A stretch of DNA of 64,000 nucleotides from an uncultured Fodinibius sp. (GTDB lineage Bacteria > Bacteroidota > Rhodothermia > Balneolales > Balneolaceae): contig CAJXMJ010000002.1 of NCBI GenBank assembly GCA_913056455.1, positions 911,665 through 975,664 on the forward strand, written 5' to 3'. The notes beneath the pieces are model-generated. The model was not told where the DNA came from, did no database searches, and saw only the letters and a list, made by a program, of their open reading frames with translations. The position numbers were made by a program, and so were the translations under genes. Positions within the stretch are counted from its first letter, which is position 1, and each line of letters opens with the position of its first letter. This document shows positions 53,269 to 61,796 of this stretch, piece after piece.

Positions 53269-54270
53269 ATGATTTTTATTGATAACGAAGGTATTACAGA
53301 TCCGCATATAAATTTAGCGCTTGAAGAATATGCGCTCCGTAATTTTGATTACGATCACGATTACCTGCTTTTCTATATAAACGAACCCTCTATTATCATT
53401 GGGCGGAACCAAAATACGCTTGAAGAAATCAACCACGAATATGTAGAGGAAAAAGGAATCCACGTGGTGCGGCGAATATCGGGTGGTGGAGCTGTATATC
53501 ACGATACCGGGAACCTGAATTTCAGTTTTATTACCGATTACGATAAGAAGAGTCTTAATAACTTTGAAAAGTTTACAGCCCCGATTGTGCGTGTCCTAAA
53601 CACCATGGGAGTTGATGCCGAGCTTAGCGGGCGTAATGATCTTCAGGTTAATGACCGCAAGATATCGGGGAATGCGCAGTTTTCGAGCGTAGATCGTATG
53701 TTTAGCCACGGAACGCTCCTTTTTGACAGTAATCTGGATGAGGTGACAAATGCGCTGGATGTCAAGATGAGTAAAATTGAATCGAAGGGGCATAAATCAG
53801 TTCGTAGTCGCGTGGCAAATATTAGTGAGTTTATGGAAGGCTCAATGGAAACAGCTACGTTCCGACAAAAGTTGTTAGAGGGATTGTATGAGGATCGTGA
53901 TGAGTTTGACACGTATCATCTAACGGAAGCCGAATGGAAAGAAGTGCATAATCTCAAGAATGAGAAGTACGGACAGTGGGACTGGAATTTCGGAAAGTCA
54001 CCCGACTTCAATATACAGCGAACACGGCGATTCGATGCCGGAGAAATTGATCTGCGACTGGATGTTGCAGACGGTCACATCGATAATATTAAGATTTACG
54101 GTGACTTCTTTGGCAGCGAACCGGTGAAGCAGCTCGAAAATTATTTAGAGGGTGCGCGGTATGATCGAACAGAAATTGAAAATCGGATTGAGCCTATAAA
54201 TATAGAGCAATATTTTGGGGCAGTACCCAAACACGAATTTATTGAGCTGGTATATGGAGCGGATGAATAA
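53269..54270 (+). CDS. lplA: Lipoate-protein ligase
   Basis: A 333-residue ligase attaching lipoate to 2-oxoacid dehydrogenase and glycine-cleavage proteins using ATP. Signatures: the N-terminal NLALEEYAL, the substrate loop RRISGGGAVYHDTGNLNFSF (69-88), and the catalytic Lys131 in DRKISGNAQF. The C-terminal accessory domain is present, so length is that of LplA/LplJ. It starts about 100 bp after the Rrf2 gene; the CoA transferase begins 17 bp after its stop, so the two are probably linked. Confidence 0.93.
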   Translation: MIFIDNEGITDPHINLALEEYALRNFDYDHDYLLFYINEPSIIIGRNQNTLEEINHEYVEEKGIHVVRRISGGGAVYHDTGNLNFSFITDYDKKSLNNFEKFTAPIVRVLNTMGVDAELSGRNDLQVNDRKISGNAQFSSVDRMFSHGTLLFDSNLDEVTNALDVKMSKIESKGHKSVRSRVANISEFMEGSMETATFRQKLLEGLYEDRDEFDTYHLTEAEWKEVHNLKNEKYGQWDWNFGKSPDFNIQRTRRFDAGEIDLRLDVADGHIDNIKIYGDFFGSEPVKQLENYLEGARYDRTEIENRIEPINIEQYFGAVPKHEFIELVYGADE

Positions 54271-54287
54271 CTAAAGTCAGATAGCCA

Positions 54288-55361
54288 ATGGAATCTGTTT
54301 TTGAAGAGTTAACCGTGGTCGAACTCGCGGGGGTGCTTGCCGGTCCCGCCGTTGGAAATTTCTTCTCCGAGCTTGGAGCAAAAGTTATCAAGGTTGAGAA
54401 TAAACGAAGTGGCGGTGATGTGACCCGCCAATGGCGTCAGCCGGGTGAGTCATCCGAAGGGCCGTCGGCTTATTTTTCATCCGTCAACTGGAATAAGAAT
54501 TCTCTGCTCTTAGATCTGGGTGATACGGAGGATAAACACAAAGTTAATGAGCTCATCGAAGAAGCAGATATTGTTATCACCAATTTTAAAAAAGGGGACG
54601 ATAAAAAGTTTGGGCTGACCTTTGATGATTTAAAAGCAATAAATCCTACAATAATACAAGGACATATTTCCGGTTTTGGAAGGGAAAGTGACCGCCTTGC
54701 CTATGATTTGATTTTACAGGCCGAAACGGGATTTATGTCGATGAATGGACAGCCCGATAGCCCACCCACAAAGTTACCGCTGGCCCTCATAGATGTGCTG
54801 GCGGCGCACCAGCTGAAAGAGGGCATTTTGTGTGCAATGCTCAAGCAAAAGGAAACCCCGGGGCAAGCTTTTCGGGTAGACGTAAGTCTTTATGACAGTG
54901 CCATTTCCTCCCTTATTAACCAAGCTACAAACTGGCTGATGAATGGCAATGTACCCCAACGAATAGGGTCGCTGCATCCCAATATTGCACCGTATGGCGA
55001 AATATTTACCACTGCTGATGACCGTCTGATAACGTTGGCCATCGGCAGTGACAGGCAGTTTCGGGACTTATGTAAGATTCTGGGGGCTGATGAATTATCC
55101 AATCAGTCTGAGTATCGACATAACGAAGCAAGAGTTGAAAACCGAAAAGCATTATCAGACATTTTGGGTGAGCATATCGGCAAGTTTGAGGCTGATCTGT
55201 TTTTAGAGCAATGCCAAGATAACTTTGTGCCTGCAGCAGAGATTAAGAACCTGCAACAGGTTTTTGAATCTGAAAAATCCCGGCAGCTATTATTAAAAGA
55301 AGAGAAAGAGGGACGGCAGACCATCCGACCAAAAACGACCGTATTTAGCATCCAGCCGTAA
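54288..55361 (+). CDS. CaiB/BaiF family (family III) CoA transferase
   Basis: A 357-residue CoA transferase or racemase of family III. The N-terminal ELAGVLAGPAVGNFFSELGA and IKVEN stretches, the AYDLILQAETGFMSMNG core (138-154) and LPLALIDVLAAHQ are typical. Members exchange CoA between carboxylates such as carnitine, bile acids or succinate, or racemise 2-methylacyl-CoA. The substrate is not evident. It follows the lipoate ligase by 17 bp. Confidence 0.88.
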   Translation: MESVFEELTVVELAGVLAGPAVGNFFSELGAKVIKVENKRSGGDVTRQWRQPGESSEGPSAYFSSVNWNKNSLLLDLGDTEDKHKVNELIEEADIVITNFKKGDDKKFGLTFDDLKAINPTIIQGHISGFGRESDRLAYDLILQAETGFMSMNGQPDSPPTKLPLALIDVLAAHQLKEGILCAMLKQKETPGQAFRVDVSLYDSAISSLINQATNWLMNGNVPQRIGSLHPNIAPYGEIFTTADDRLITLAIGSDRQFRDLCKILGADELSNQSEYRHNEARVENRKALSDILGEHIGKFEADLFLEQCQDNFVPAAEIKNLQQVFESEKSRQLLLKEEKEGRQTIRPKTTVFSIQP

Positions 55362-55470
55362 GATAGGTTTAGATAAAAAACATATTGGGAGGGTTGGTTA
55401 TATATTTAGGATAATATACTCTTTTTATTTGTTATATTTCGGTTACTACTTAATTCATTAGTAGCGAATT

Positions 55471-56094
55471 ATGAAGACCTCAACCGATTTAACGTCTCTT
55501 ACCTCTGCTCTGGAAGAAAATATGGATCTGTCGGACTTGGGAATAACCAAACATTTTAAACCCGGCGATACCATTGTAACAGAGGATGCCCCCGTACGAT
55601 CCATACCGATAGTTACCTCCGGGAGCATAAAGGTAATGCAATCTGATGATACCTATAGGGAGATGGTTTTATATTACTTGCGGCCCGGAGAAACCTGTAT
55701 TATGTCGTTTTTGGCTGGATTATATCATGATACCAGTAAGGTGAAGGCCGTTGCAGAGGAGGAGTCAGAAGTTCTATTTATTCCCGTCAATAAAATTCAC
55801 GAGCTAATTCGAGAACATCCCCAATGGCTAAACTATATTTTTCAGATCTATCATAAACGGTTTGAGGAATTATTGGAGGTTGTGGATGCAGTGGCATTTA
55901 AAAAGATGGATGAGCGTCTTCTGCAGTTTTTACAGAAACGATGCGAGGTGATGGAAACCGATACGTTGACAATGACGCATGATCAGCTGGCACAAGAGCT
56001 GGGAACGGCGCGTGAGGTCATCTCTCGATTGCTGAAAAAGATGGAGGCTGAAGGATTTGTCGAACTGGGAAGAAATAAGATTACACTTATGTGA
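55471..56094 (+). CDS. Crp/Fnr-family transcriptional regulator
   Basis: A 207-residue regulator with a cyclic-nucleotide-binding-type barrel (about 20-135) and a C-terminal winged HTH (about 155-205; MTHDQLAQELGTAREVISRL). The barrel lacks the strict cAMP-binding GEL-RAA signature and the N-terminus has no Cys cluster for an Fe-S sensor; its ligand is unknown. It stands before a redox/stress gene set (DUF2892, thioredoxin, OsmC, Dps, DUF302), which it may control. A CTACT/AGTAG inverted repeat lies just upstream of the start (55446-55464). Confidence 0.9.
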   Translation: MKTSTDLTSLTSALEENMDLSDLGITKHFKPGDTIVTEDAPVRSIPIVTSGSIKVMQSDDTYREMVLYYLRPGETCIMSFLAGLYHDTSKVKAVAEEESEVLFIPVNKIHELIREHPQWLNYIFQIYHKRFEELLEVVDAVAFKKMDERLLQFLQKRCEVMETDTLTMTHDQLAQELGTAREVISRLLKKMEAEGFVELGRNKITLM

Positions 56095-56164
56095 TAAAAG
56101 TCACTGACATTGGATGAACAGTCAACTATAATAGCGTTCAATTTGAAAATCGAGATATTTAACA

Positions 56165-56428
56165 ATGAATGAGTCGACGAAATACACCTTGCTAAATAAC
56201 TGGCATCCAATGCGCTGGGTTGCTCTGGGCGTGGGAGTACTATTTGTCGGTATGGGTGCTTGGCATGCAGATATTCTATCGGTTTTGCTGGGTGGATTTT
56301 TCCTGTACCAGGCAGTAACGAATACCGGATGTCTGTGTGGAAATTGTGCAGTACCCGCACGGGCAACGACGAAATCCGGAAGTGGTAATATTGAAGAGGT
56401 GGAATTCACCGAAATTAACGAGGACTGA
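56165..56428 (+). CDS. DUF2892-type small membrane protein
   Basis: An 87-residue protein with two hydrophobic segments (about 20-35 and 38-54) after a NNWHPMRW lead typical of DUF2892. The following GCLCGNC carries three Cys that face one side of the membrane and may bind metal or sulfur; the tail is polar. DUF2892 domains are often fused to or next to rhodanese and sulfur-transfer proteins (YgaP type). It ends one base before the thioredoxin start. Confidence 0.8.
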   Translation: MNESTKYTLLNNWHPMRWVALGVGVLFVGMGAWHADILSVLLGGFFLYQAVTNTGCLCGNCAVPARATTKSGSGNIEEVEFTEINED

Positions 56429-56429
56429 T

Positions 56430-56756
56430 ATGGCTAAGACGAAAAAAAAGAAAACGACATTTAACGAAGTTATTAACGGAGAAAAGCCAGTGCTGGTCGA
56501 TTTTTATGCCGATTGGTGTGGACCTTGTAAAATGATGAACCCTATATTGAAAGATTTAAAAAAGAGTATGGGGGATGCCATCAATATTATCAAAGTGGAT
56601 GCCGAAAAGAATGCTGATGCAGCAATTAAGTATAACGTCCGTGGGGTGCCAACACTGATCCTTTTTAAAGGTGGTCAGATACTTTGGCAGCAATCCGGGG
56701 TAGTACAAGCCAAACAACTGGAACAGATTATTAATCAAAAATTAGGACAGAAATGA
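56430..56756 (+). CDS. trxA: Thioredoxin
   Basis: A 108-residue thioredoxin with the active site WCGPC (Cys30 and Cys33), preceding Asp-Phe and the cis-proline in RGVPTLILF. It reduces disulfides in the cytoplasm. A lysine-rich lead MAKTKKKKT is unusual but has no signal character. I start at the ATG directly after the DUF2892 stop; a longer reading would overlap that gene out of frame. The OsmC gene overlaps its stop by 4 bases (ATGA), so the two are translationally coupled. Confidence 0.92.
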   Translation: MAKTKKKKTTFNEVINGEKPVLVDFYADWCGPCKMMNPILKDLKKSMGDAINIIKVDAEKNADAAIKYNVRGVPTLILFKGGQILWQQSGVVQAKQLEQIINQKLGQK

Positions 56757-57202
56757 GCGACAAAAAACACGAGTACCACGTAGATTTAGATTGGAAAGAG
56801 GGGCGTATCGGGTCCCTAAGTTCTCCTGAACTTGAGGATAAAATTGAGGTGGCGACACCACCGCAATTCGACGGTGGCGTGGAGGGTACTTGGTCACCCG
56901 AACACCTTTTTGTTTCGTCGGTAAGCAGTTGTTTTATGACTACATTTGTAGCTATTGCCGAGTATTCAAAGCTTAATTTTGAAAACCTTAGTGTGAATGC
57001 CACTGGCAAGCTTAGCAAAGAAGATGGAAAATTTGTGGTGTCAGAAATAACAATGAATCCTGAGCTTACAATAGCTGACGAAAAGTTTGCTGACAAGGCT
57101 AAGCGTATTATGGAAAAGGCTGAAGAGGCTTGCCTGATCACCCGATCAATCAAGACCACAATTCACTTTGAACCTAAAGTGACTATTGCAGCCCTTAAGT
57201 AA
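56753..57202 (+). CDS. OsmC-family peroxiredoxin-like protein
   Basis: A 149-residue OsmC/Ohr-type hydroperoxide reductase. The two redox cysteines are Cys60 in SVSSCFMTTF and Cys127 in EEACLITRSI, with the family's GGVEGTWSPEHLF opening. OsmC proteins reduce organic peroxides using a thiol donor; the coupled thioredoxin upstream is a plausible reductant. Confidence 0.92.
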   Translation: MSDKKHEYHVDLDWKEGRIGSLSSPELEDKIEVATPPQFDGGVEGTWSPEHLFVSSVSSCFMTTFVAIAEYSKLNFENLSVNATGKLSKEDGKFVVSEITMNPELTIADEKFADKAKRIMEKAEEACLITRSIKTTIHFEPKVTIAALK

Positions 57203-57270
57203 TTTTTGAGCAAATTGTTTCAAAATCAGAAAACATAAATACATTCTATTTAATCTAAGAACACATACTT

Positions 57271-57750
57271 ATGAGTGATTTAAATCAAATCGGCTTGGAT
57301 AAAGCCAAATCAAAAGAGTTGGCAGACAAACTGAATGAGCTTCTGGCAAACTATTCAGTATTCTACCAAAATACGCGCGGATATCATTGGAATATTAAAG
57401 GTGATGACTTTTTTGAGCTTCACGTGAAGTTTGAAGAATTGTATGATGATTTACTGGTAAAAATCGATGAGGTGGCCGAGCGAATTTTAACGCTCAACTA
57501 TTCTCCAAATCATCGATACTCCGGTTATATTGAGAAGTCTGCAATTGAAGAAAGTAACCATGTATCAGATGGCAAAACAGCGGTTCGTGAGATTTTAGAT
57601 GCATTTAAAACAATCATCACGCTGCAACGAGACATATTGGAGCTGTCTGATGATGTGGGTGATGAGGGAACCAATGCCTTGATGAGTGATTACATCCGCG
57701 AGCAGGAGAAAGAAGTTTGGATGTATTCCTCATATGTTGATGAGAATTAA
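57271..57750 (+). CDS. dps: Dps-family ferritin-like protein, paralogue 2
   Basis: A 159-residue Dps-like ferritin. It keeps the same ferroxidase set as the copy at 21564: His39, His51, Glu55, Asp66 and Glu70, within NTRGYHWNIKG and FELHVKFEEL. Sequence identity to paralogue 1 looks low, and the C-terminal part differs, so the copies probably have different roles. It belongs to the Crp-headed stress cluster, 68 bp after the OsmC gene, and a hairpin follows it. Confidence 0.9.
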   Translation: MSDLNQIGLDKAKSKELADKLNELLANYSVFYQNTRGYHWNIKGDDFFELHVKFEELYDDLLVKIDEVAERILTLNYSPNHRYSGYIEKSAIEESNHVSDGKTAVREILDAFKTIITLQRDILELSDDVGDEGTNALMSDYIREQEKEVWMYSSYVDEN

Positions 57751-57772
57751 TGGATGGAACGCAGTTTTTAGT

Positions 57773-57804
57773 AAAGGCCTTTATGTTAATTCATGAAGGC
57801 CTTT
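57773..57804 (+). terminator. Hairpin after the second dps
   Basis: A stem AAAGGCCTT/AAGGCCTTT extended by further pairs around a six-base loop, about 22 bp after the dps stop. The downstream tract is A/T mixed rather than pure T, so termination is likely but not certain. Confidence 0.6.
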
Positions 57805-57863
57805 ATTATTGGTAAGTTATTTCTGTGAAAGGTAATTAGTAAACTATTAAGCCCAATTAGCTT

Positions 57864-58250
57864 ATGTCATATTACTACAGTAAAACATTAGATGATTCTT
57901 TTGAGGATGCAATCGAAAAAACAACGGAAGCCCTCAAAGAGGAAGGGTTTGGCGTTCTTACTGAAATTGATATTAAGGCAACCCTGAAAAAGAAGCTGGA
58001 TGTTGATTTTAAGAAGTATCAGATTTTAGGGGCCTGCAATCCTCCGTTGGCTCATAAAGCGCTATCATCCGAGGATCACATTGGATTAATGCTGCCCTGC
58101 AATGTCATTGTACAGGAGCATGAAAACGGAGAGGTTGAAGTTTCTGCCGTGGATCCCATTGCTTCTATGCAGGCCGTCGAGAACGACGAACTCGGGGGAA
58201 TAGCCCAAGAGGTTCGTGACTTGCTAAAAAAGGTGATAGATAATTTGTGA
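57864..58250 (+). CDS. DUF302-domain protein
   Basis: A 128-residue DUF302 protein. The family core is SFEDAIEKTTEALKEEGFGV near the start, then YQILGACNPPLAHKALSSED and IGLMLPCNVIVQE, with the Cys of GACNP and of LPCNV conserved. DUF302 proteins form small dimers of unknown function, often next to sulfur or metal stress genes. It is the last gene of the Crp-headed set, after a probable terminator, and faces the KAS III-like gene 13 bp away. Confidence 0.88.
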   Translation: MSYYYSKTLDDSFEDAIEKTTEALKEEGFGVLTEIDIKATLKKKLDVDFKKYQILGACNPPLAHKALSSEDHIGLMLPCNVIVQEHENGEVEVSAVDPIASMQAVENDELGGIAQEVRDLLKKVIDNL

Positions 58251-58263
58251 TCCAGCCGGTTGG

Positions 58264-59346
58264 CTAAGGTGTTTCATAAACCACTGAGTTGATATTCATG
58301 CCTGCCCCAACGGATGATAGAACGATCACATCGCCGGAATGTATGTGATGGTCGTCCATCTTTCCGCCCAAAATCAGATCAAGTAAGGTAGGCACAGTAG
58401 CAACGGAGGTGTTACCAAGCCACGAGATAGTCATGGGCATAAGGTCATCGGGCACATCCTCTTTGCCGTATAATTTGCCAAGTCGTTGTATAATGGCTTC
58501 ATCCATTTTAGCATTAGCCTGGTGGATGAGCACTTTATGGACATCCTCGAAATCGAGGTCGGCTTTATCCAGGCTCGACTTTACAAGGTCGGGCACATTG
58601 GTTAGCGCATACTGATACAGTTTACGCCCGTTCATATGCATGTAAAGTGGGGCATCCGCCATTTTTGGATCAAAAGGCGGTTCCATCCGTAAAAAGTAGG
58701 CTTCTTCTTTGGCATCTGTACGTGCAGCATGACTTAAAATGCCAATTTCTTTATCTGTTTTTTTTGATTCCAAGACGGTAGCTCCGGCCCCATCGGCGTA
58801 AATCATGCTGTCCCGGTCATTGGGATCGCAAATGCGCGAAAGTGTTTCAGTGCCAATCACCAGGCAGCTGGAGGCGTCTCCGCTTTGCAGGTAATAATTT
58901 GACTGTATTATACCTTGCGTCCAGCCCGGACATCCGAAAGGAAGATCATAGGCCACACAATTCGGGCTTTCGATTTCCAACTTTTGTTTGACCCGCGAAG
59001 CAAGACTGGGGACCATGTCGGTTACGGGATTGTCAGCACGAACATCCCCAAAGTTATGTGCCACGATGATATAGTCAAGTTCTTCAGGATCAAGTTCTGC
59101 ATCTTGAAGTGCATTTCCACCAGCTTCAGCAGCCATATCAGAAGCAAGTATATCATCTGCTGCATACCGTCGTTCTTTAATACCAGTAATTTCCTCAAAC
59201 TTCTGGATAATCTCCTCGTTTGTTTTGTCAAAGGGAGAGCCATCAGCATTTAAAAAAGTACGATTCAAGAAGTCATTGTTGGTAACTTTTTTCGGCGGAA
59301 TATATGATCCCGTGCCGGTTATTATTGAGCGATAGGAATGAGTCAT
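58264..59346 (-). CDS. Ketoacyl-ACP synthase III-like enzyme
   Basis: A 360-residue thiolase-fold condensing enzyme with the KAS III triad: Cys139 in AYDLPFGCPGWTQG, His275 in VLIHQANAKM, and Asn312 in SWLGNTSVATVP. In canonical FabH the Cys neighbourhood is AACSGF-like; DLPFGCPGW marks a distinct subfamily seen in Bacteroidota, likely with another acyl-CoA or acyl-ACP substrate, so I do not name it fabH. I use the ATG giving MTHSYRSIITGTGSYIPP; a TTG three codons upstream is less likely. It is divergent from the acetyl-CoA hydrolase/transferase gene, 283 bp apart. Confidence 0.85.
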   Translation of the reverse strand: MTHSYRSIITGTGSYIPPKKVTNNDFLNRTFLNADGSPFDKTNEEIIQKFEEITGIKERRYAADDILASDMAAEAGGNALQDAELDPEELDYIIVAHNFGDVRADNPVTDMVPSLASRVKQKLEIESPNCVAYDLPFGCPGWTQGIIQSNYYLQSGDASSCLVIGTETLSRICDPNDRDSMIYADGAGATVLESKKTDKEIGILSHAARTDAKEEAYFLRMEPPFDPKMADAPLYMHMNGRKLYQYALTNVPDLVKSSLDKADLDFEDVHKVLIHQANAKMDEAIIQRLGKLYGKEDVPDDLMPMTISWLGNTSVATVPTLLDLILGGKMDDHHIHSGDVIVLSSVGAGMNINSVVYETP

Positions 59347-59629
59347 AATTATCAATTCCAGTAGTAAAGTATTGAAAATGTCCTATTATTTAATGCTGTA
59401 TTGTGGTTATATTTTTGGCGAACTGCAAAAAGAAAAGTCAGCATATATAAAATTCGTATTTAAAGATCTTTTTTTCTGCAGTCTTCATATTCCATACATA
59501 TTAAAGTGATTATTTCGAGCTGATTTTAAGAGTTTTTACCTTGTGGTACGCGTTGATACCCTTGTATATAAAAGAGATTTGAAATCACTTTATTGATAAC
59601 AATTTAACTACTTTAAGAACCCCATTTTT

Positions 59630-60913
59630 ATGTCCTATAAAGATAAGTACACCACTGCAGAAGAAGCCGTAAAGCTAATTAATTCGGGAGACCGCGTCTT
59701 TATCCATAGTGTGGCAGCAGCGCCCCAGCCACTTATTGATGCTATGACGAATCGTGCTCCCGAGCTTGAGAATGTTGAAATTGTTCACTTGCATACCGAA
59801 GGAGACGCACCGTATGTAAAGCCGGAATACAGCGATACTTTTCATACCGACGCCTTTTTTGTGGGTGCCAATGTTCGAAAGGCTGTGAACGAGGGAAGCG
59901 CCGATTATTTGCCAATTTTTCTCAGTGAGGTTCCGGGTTTGTTCCGACAGAATATTATGCCGATTGATATTGCACTTGTTCAGGTTTCACCACCGGATAA
60001 GCACGGCTACTGCTCCTTGGGTGTTTCTGTGGATGCTACTCGTGCTGCTTTGCAAGAGGCAAAACGAGCCATTGCTTTGGTCAATCCTAACATGCCGCGT
60101 ACACACGGAGACGGTATTTTTCATGCCAGCCGATTTAATGCGTTGGTTGAGGGAGAAGGGTCATTGCACGAATTAAATATCCCTGAGCCCAATGAGGTGG
60201 AAAGAAAAATAGGTCAAAATTGTGCTGATCTCGTCGATAATGGTGCTACGTTACAGATGGGCATTGGCGCTATTCCCAATGCGGTATTAGAAGCGCTTGA
60301 CGGACATAAAGATTTGGGAATCCATACGGAGATGTTTTCTGACGGTGTTATGGATCTCGTTGAAAAAGGGGTCATCAATGGAAAAGAGAAGGCAACACAC
60401 CCCGAAAAAATTGTTGCAAGTTTTGTGATGGGAAGCCGCGAGCTCTATGATTTCATGGATGATAATCCCATGATAGCCATGCTGGATGTGGAGTACGTAA
60501 ATGATACTGCGGTAATCCGGAGAAATCCCAAAGTGACGGCTATAAACAGTGCGGTAGAAGTTGATATTACCGGCCAGGTTTGTGCTGATTCTATTGGTAC
60601 TTATCACTATTCAGGTGTTGGAGGACAGATGGATTTTATCCGTGGGGCATCACTCAGCGAAGGCGGTAAGCCAATTATTGCGCTTCCATCAACGACCAGA
60701 AAAGGACAAAGTAAAATTGTGCCTTATCTAAAGAAGGGGGCCGGCGTGGTAACGACGCGTGCCCACGTACATTATGTTGTAACGGAGTATGGCGTAGCCA
60801 ACCTCTATGGCAAAAATATGCGTGATCGTGCCAAAGCACTTATTGATATTGCACATCCCGATCATCGCGAAGAACTGAATAAAGCCGTACGGGAACGGTT
60901 TAAGCACGTTTGA
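59630..60913 (+). CDS. Acetyl-CoA hydrolase/transferase (family I CoA transferase)
   Basis: A 427-residue CoA transferase of the acetyl-CoA hydrolase/4-hydroxybutyrate CoA-transferase branch. The catalytic Glu234 lies in LGIHTEMFSDGVMDL, and QVSPPDKHGYCSLGVSVD, LQMGIGAIPNAVLEAL and GVGGQMDFIRGASLS are typical. It moves CoA between acetyl-CoA and another carboxylate such as 4-hydroxybutyrate, propionate or succinate. Substrate is unknown. With the divergent KAS III-like gene it may form an acyl-metabolism pair. A GC-rich hairpin follows. Confidence 0.9.
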   Translation: MSYKDKYTTAEEAVKLINSGDRVFIHSVAAAPQPLIDAMTNRAPELENVEIVHLHTEGDAPYVKPEYSDTFHTDAFFVGANVRKAVNEGSADYLPIFLSEVPGLFRQNIMPIDIALVQVSPPDKHGYCSLGVSVDATRAALQEAKRAIALVNPNMPRTHGDGIFHASRFNALVEGEGSLHELNIPEPNEVERKIGQNCADLVDNGATLQMGIGAIPNAVLEALDGHKDLGIHTEMFSDGVMDLVEKGVINGKEKATHPEKIVASFVMGSRELYDFMDDNPMIAMLDVEYVNDTAVIRRNPKVTAINSAVEVDITGQVCADSIGTYHYSGVGGQMDFIRGASLSEGGKPIIALPSTTRKGQSKIVPYLKKGAGVVTTRAHVHYVVTEYGVANLYGKNMRDRAKALIDIAHPDHREELNKAVRERFKHV

Positions 60914-61265
60914 TAAAAGCTTGAACAAAAACTTCCTGTAATTATTTTTCTATGGCCCCACCAGTATTTGGGTGGGGCATTATAATGCAAAGAAAAAGAT
61001 AGTTTCTGGGACCCGATTTAACGGAGCTATTATTATCCCGATAATCCGGGATGTTCATATCTAAAAGCTTTTGAGCTTGTACTTCATTTTTGGGTATTGA
61101 ATATTTGAGAATGCACTCATTGCAGCTAATCGTTGAGAGAAAATCATTCACGCCTCATATATTTTTTTCAACTCCTTTTATCAGAAGATGATATTAAATA
61201 AGAATTTGTGTCTTTGAATTTGTACCATATGTGGTAATCCGAAATAAGTAGCCCTGGCACACATT
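60914..61265. other. Non-coding region with hairpins
   Basis: About 350 bases between CoA transferase and the winged-helix gene. It holds an eight-pair GC-rich hairpin at 60955-60978 (GCCCCACC/GGTGGGGC), a possible terminator with a weak T tract, and a six-pair ATCCCG/CGGGAT hairpin at 61035-61052. A minus-strand frame at 60942-61151 has no protein-like features. No RNA gene is recognised. Confidence 0.45.
60955..60978 (+). terminator. Possible terminator after CoA transferase
   Basis: Stem GCCCCACC/GGTGGGGC with an eight-base loop, 42 bp after the stop. The bases following are AT-rich but not a T run. Confidence 0.4.
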
Positions 61266-61778
61266 ATGAAAGAACATAAAGGGATGCGTCCGCAGGATGT
61301 GGTTATTCTCCTGAAAATTATTGCGATGGGAGATCAGAAGTGGTATCTGAAAGATCTGGCTGCTCAGCTTAATATTAGTAACTCAGAAGTGAGTGAGTCT
61401 TTGCACAGATCGGTAATTGGGGGACTGATAGAAAGCGACAAAAAATCAGTTGAAAAACAGAAATTGCTGGAGTTTTTGGTATATGGGGTGAGGCATGTAT
61501 TTCCTGCTATTGAGGGAAGGTTAGCCCGGGGGATGCCTACTGCTTTTTCGGCTTCTGTATTAAGTGGAGAGTTTGTGGTTGAGAATCCGTATATATGGCC
61601 AACTCAAGGATATCGAACAAAAGGCATTTCTATTGCGCCACTGTATCATACGGTGCCTCAAGCCTGTAAGAATGATGCGTTACTCTATGACTTGTTAGCA
61701 TTAACTGATGCCCTTAGAATGGGGGCTAAAAGTGATGTTTTGATCAAGCTTTTATCCCAGCGAATGGGCATCAGTTAA
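61266..61778 (+). CDS. Winged-helix protein of unknown function
   Basis: A 170-residue protein. Residues about 10-60 form a plausible winged helix (MRPQDVVILLKIIAMG then LAAQLNISNSEVSESLHR with a MarR/Rrf2-like wing), so DNA binding is likely. The rest (about 60-170) has no family I recognise; it includes HVFPAIEGRLARGMPTAF and WPTQGYRTKGISIAPLYHT. Proteins of this build occur near toxin or phage-type genes in other genomes, but no toxin lies beside it here. It runs toward the second porin, with 18 bp between the two stops. Confidence 0.6.
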   Translation: MKEHKGMRPQDVVILLKIIAMGDQKWYLKDLAAQLNISNSEVSESLHRSVIGGLIESDKKSVEKQKLLEFLVYGVRHVFPAIEGRLARGMPTAFSASVLSGEFVVENPYIWPTQGYRTKGISIAPLYHTVPQACKNDALLYDLLALTDALRMGAKSDVLIKLLSQRMGIS

Positions 61779-61796
61779 GCTAATTGTGACTATAGA

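Noticed and set aside
60942-61151. Minus-strand open frame of 69 codons after the CoA transferase
   Set aside because: It reads through a GC hairpin, has no protein-like pattern, and lacks a plausible start context.
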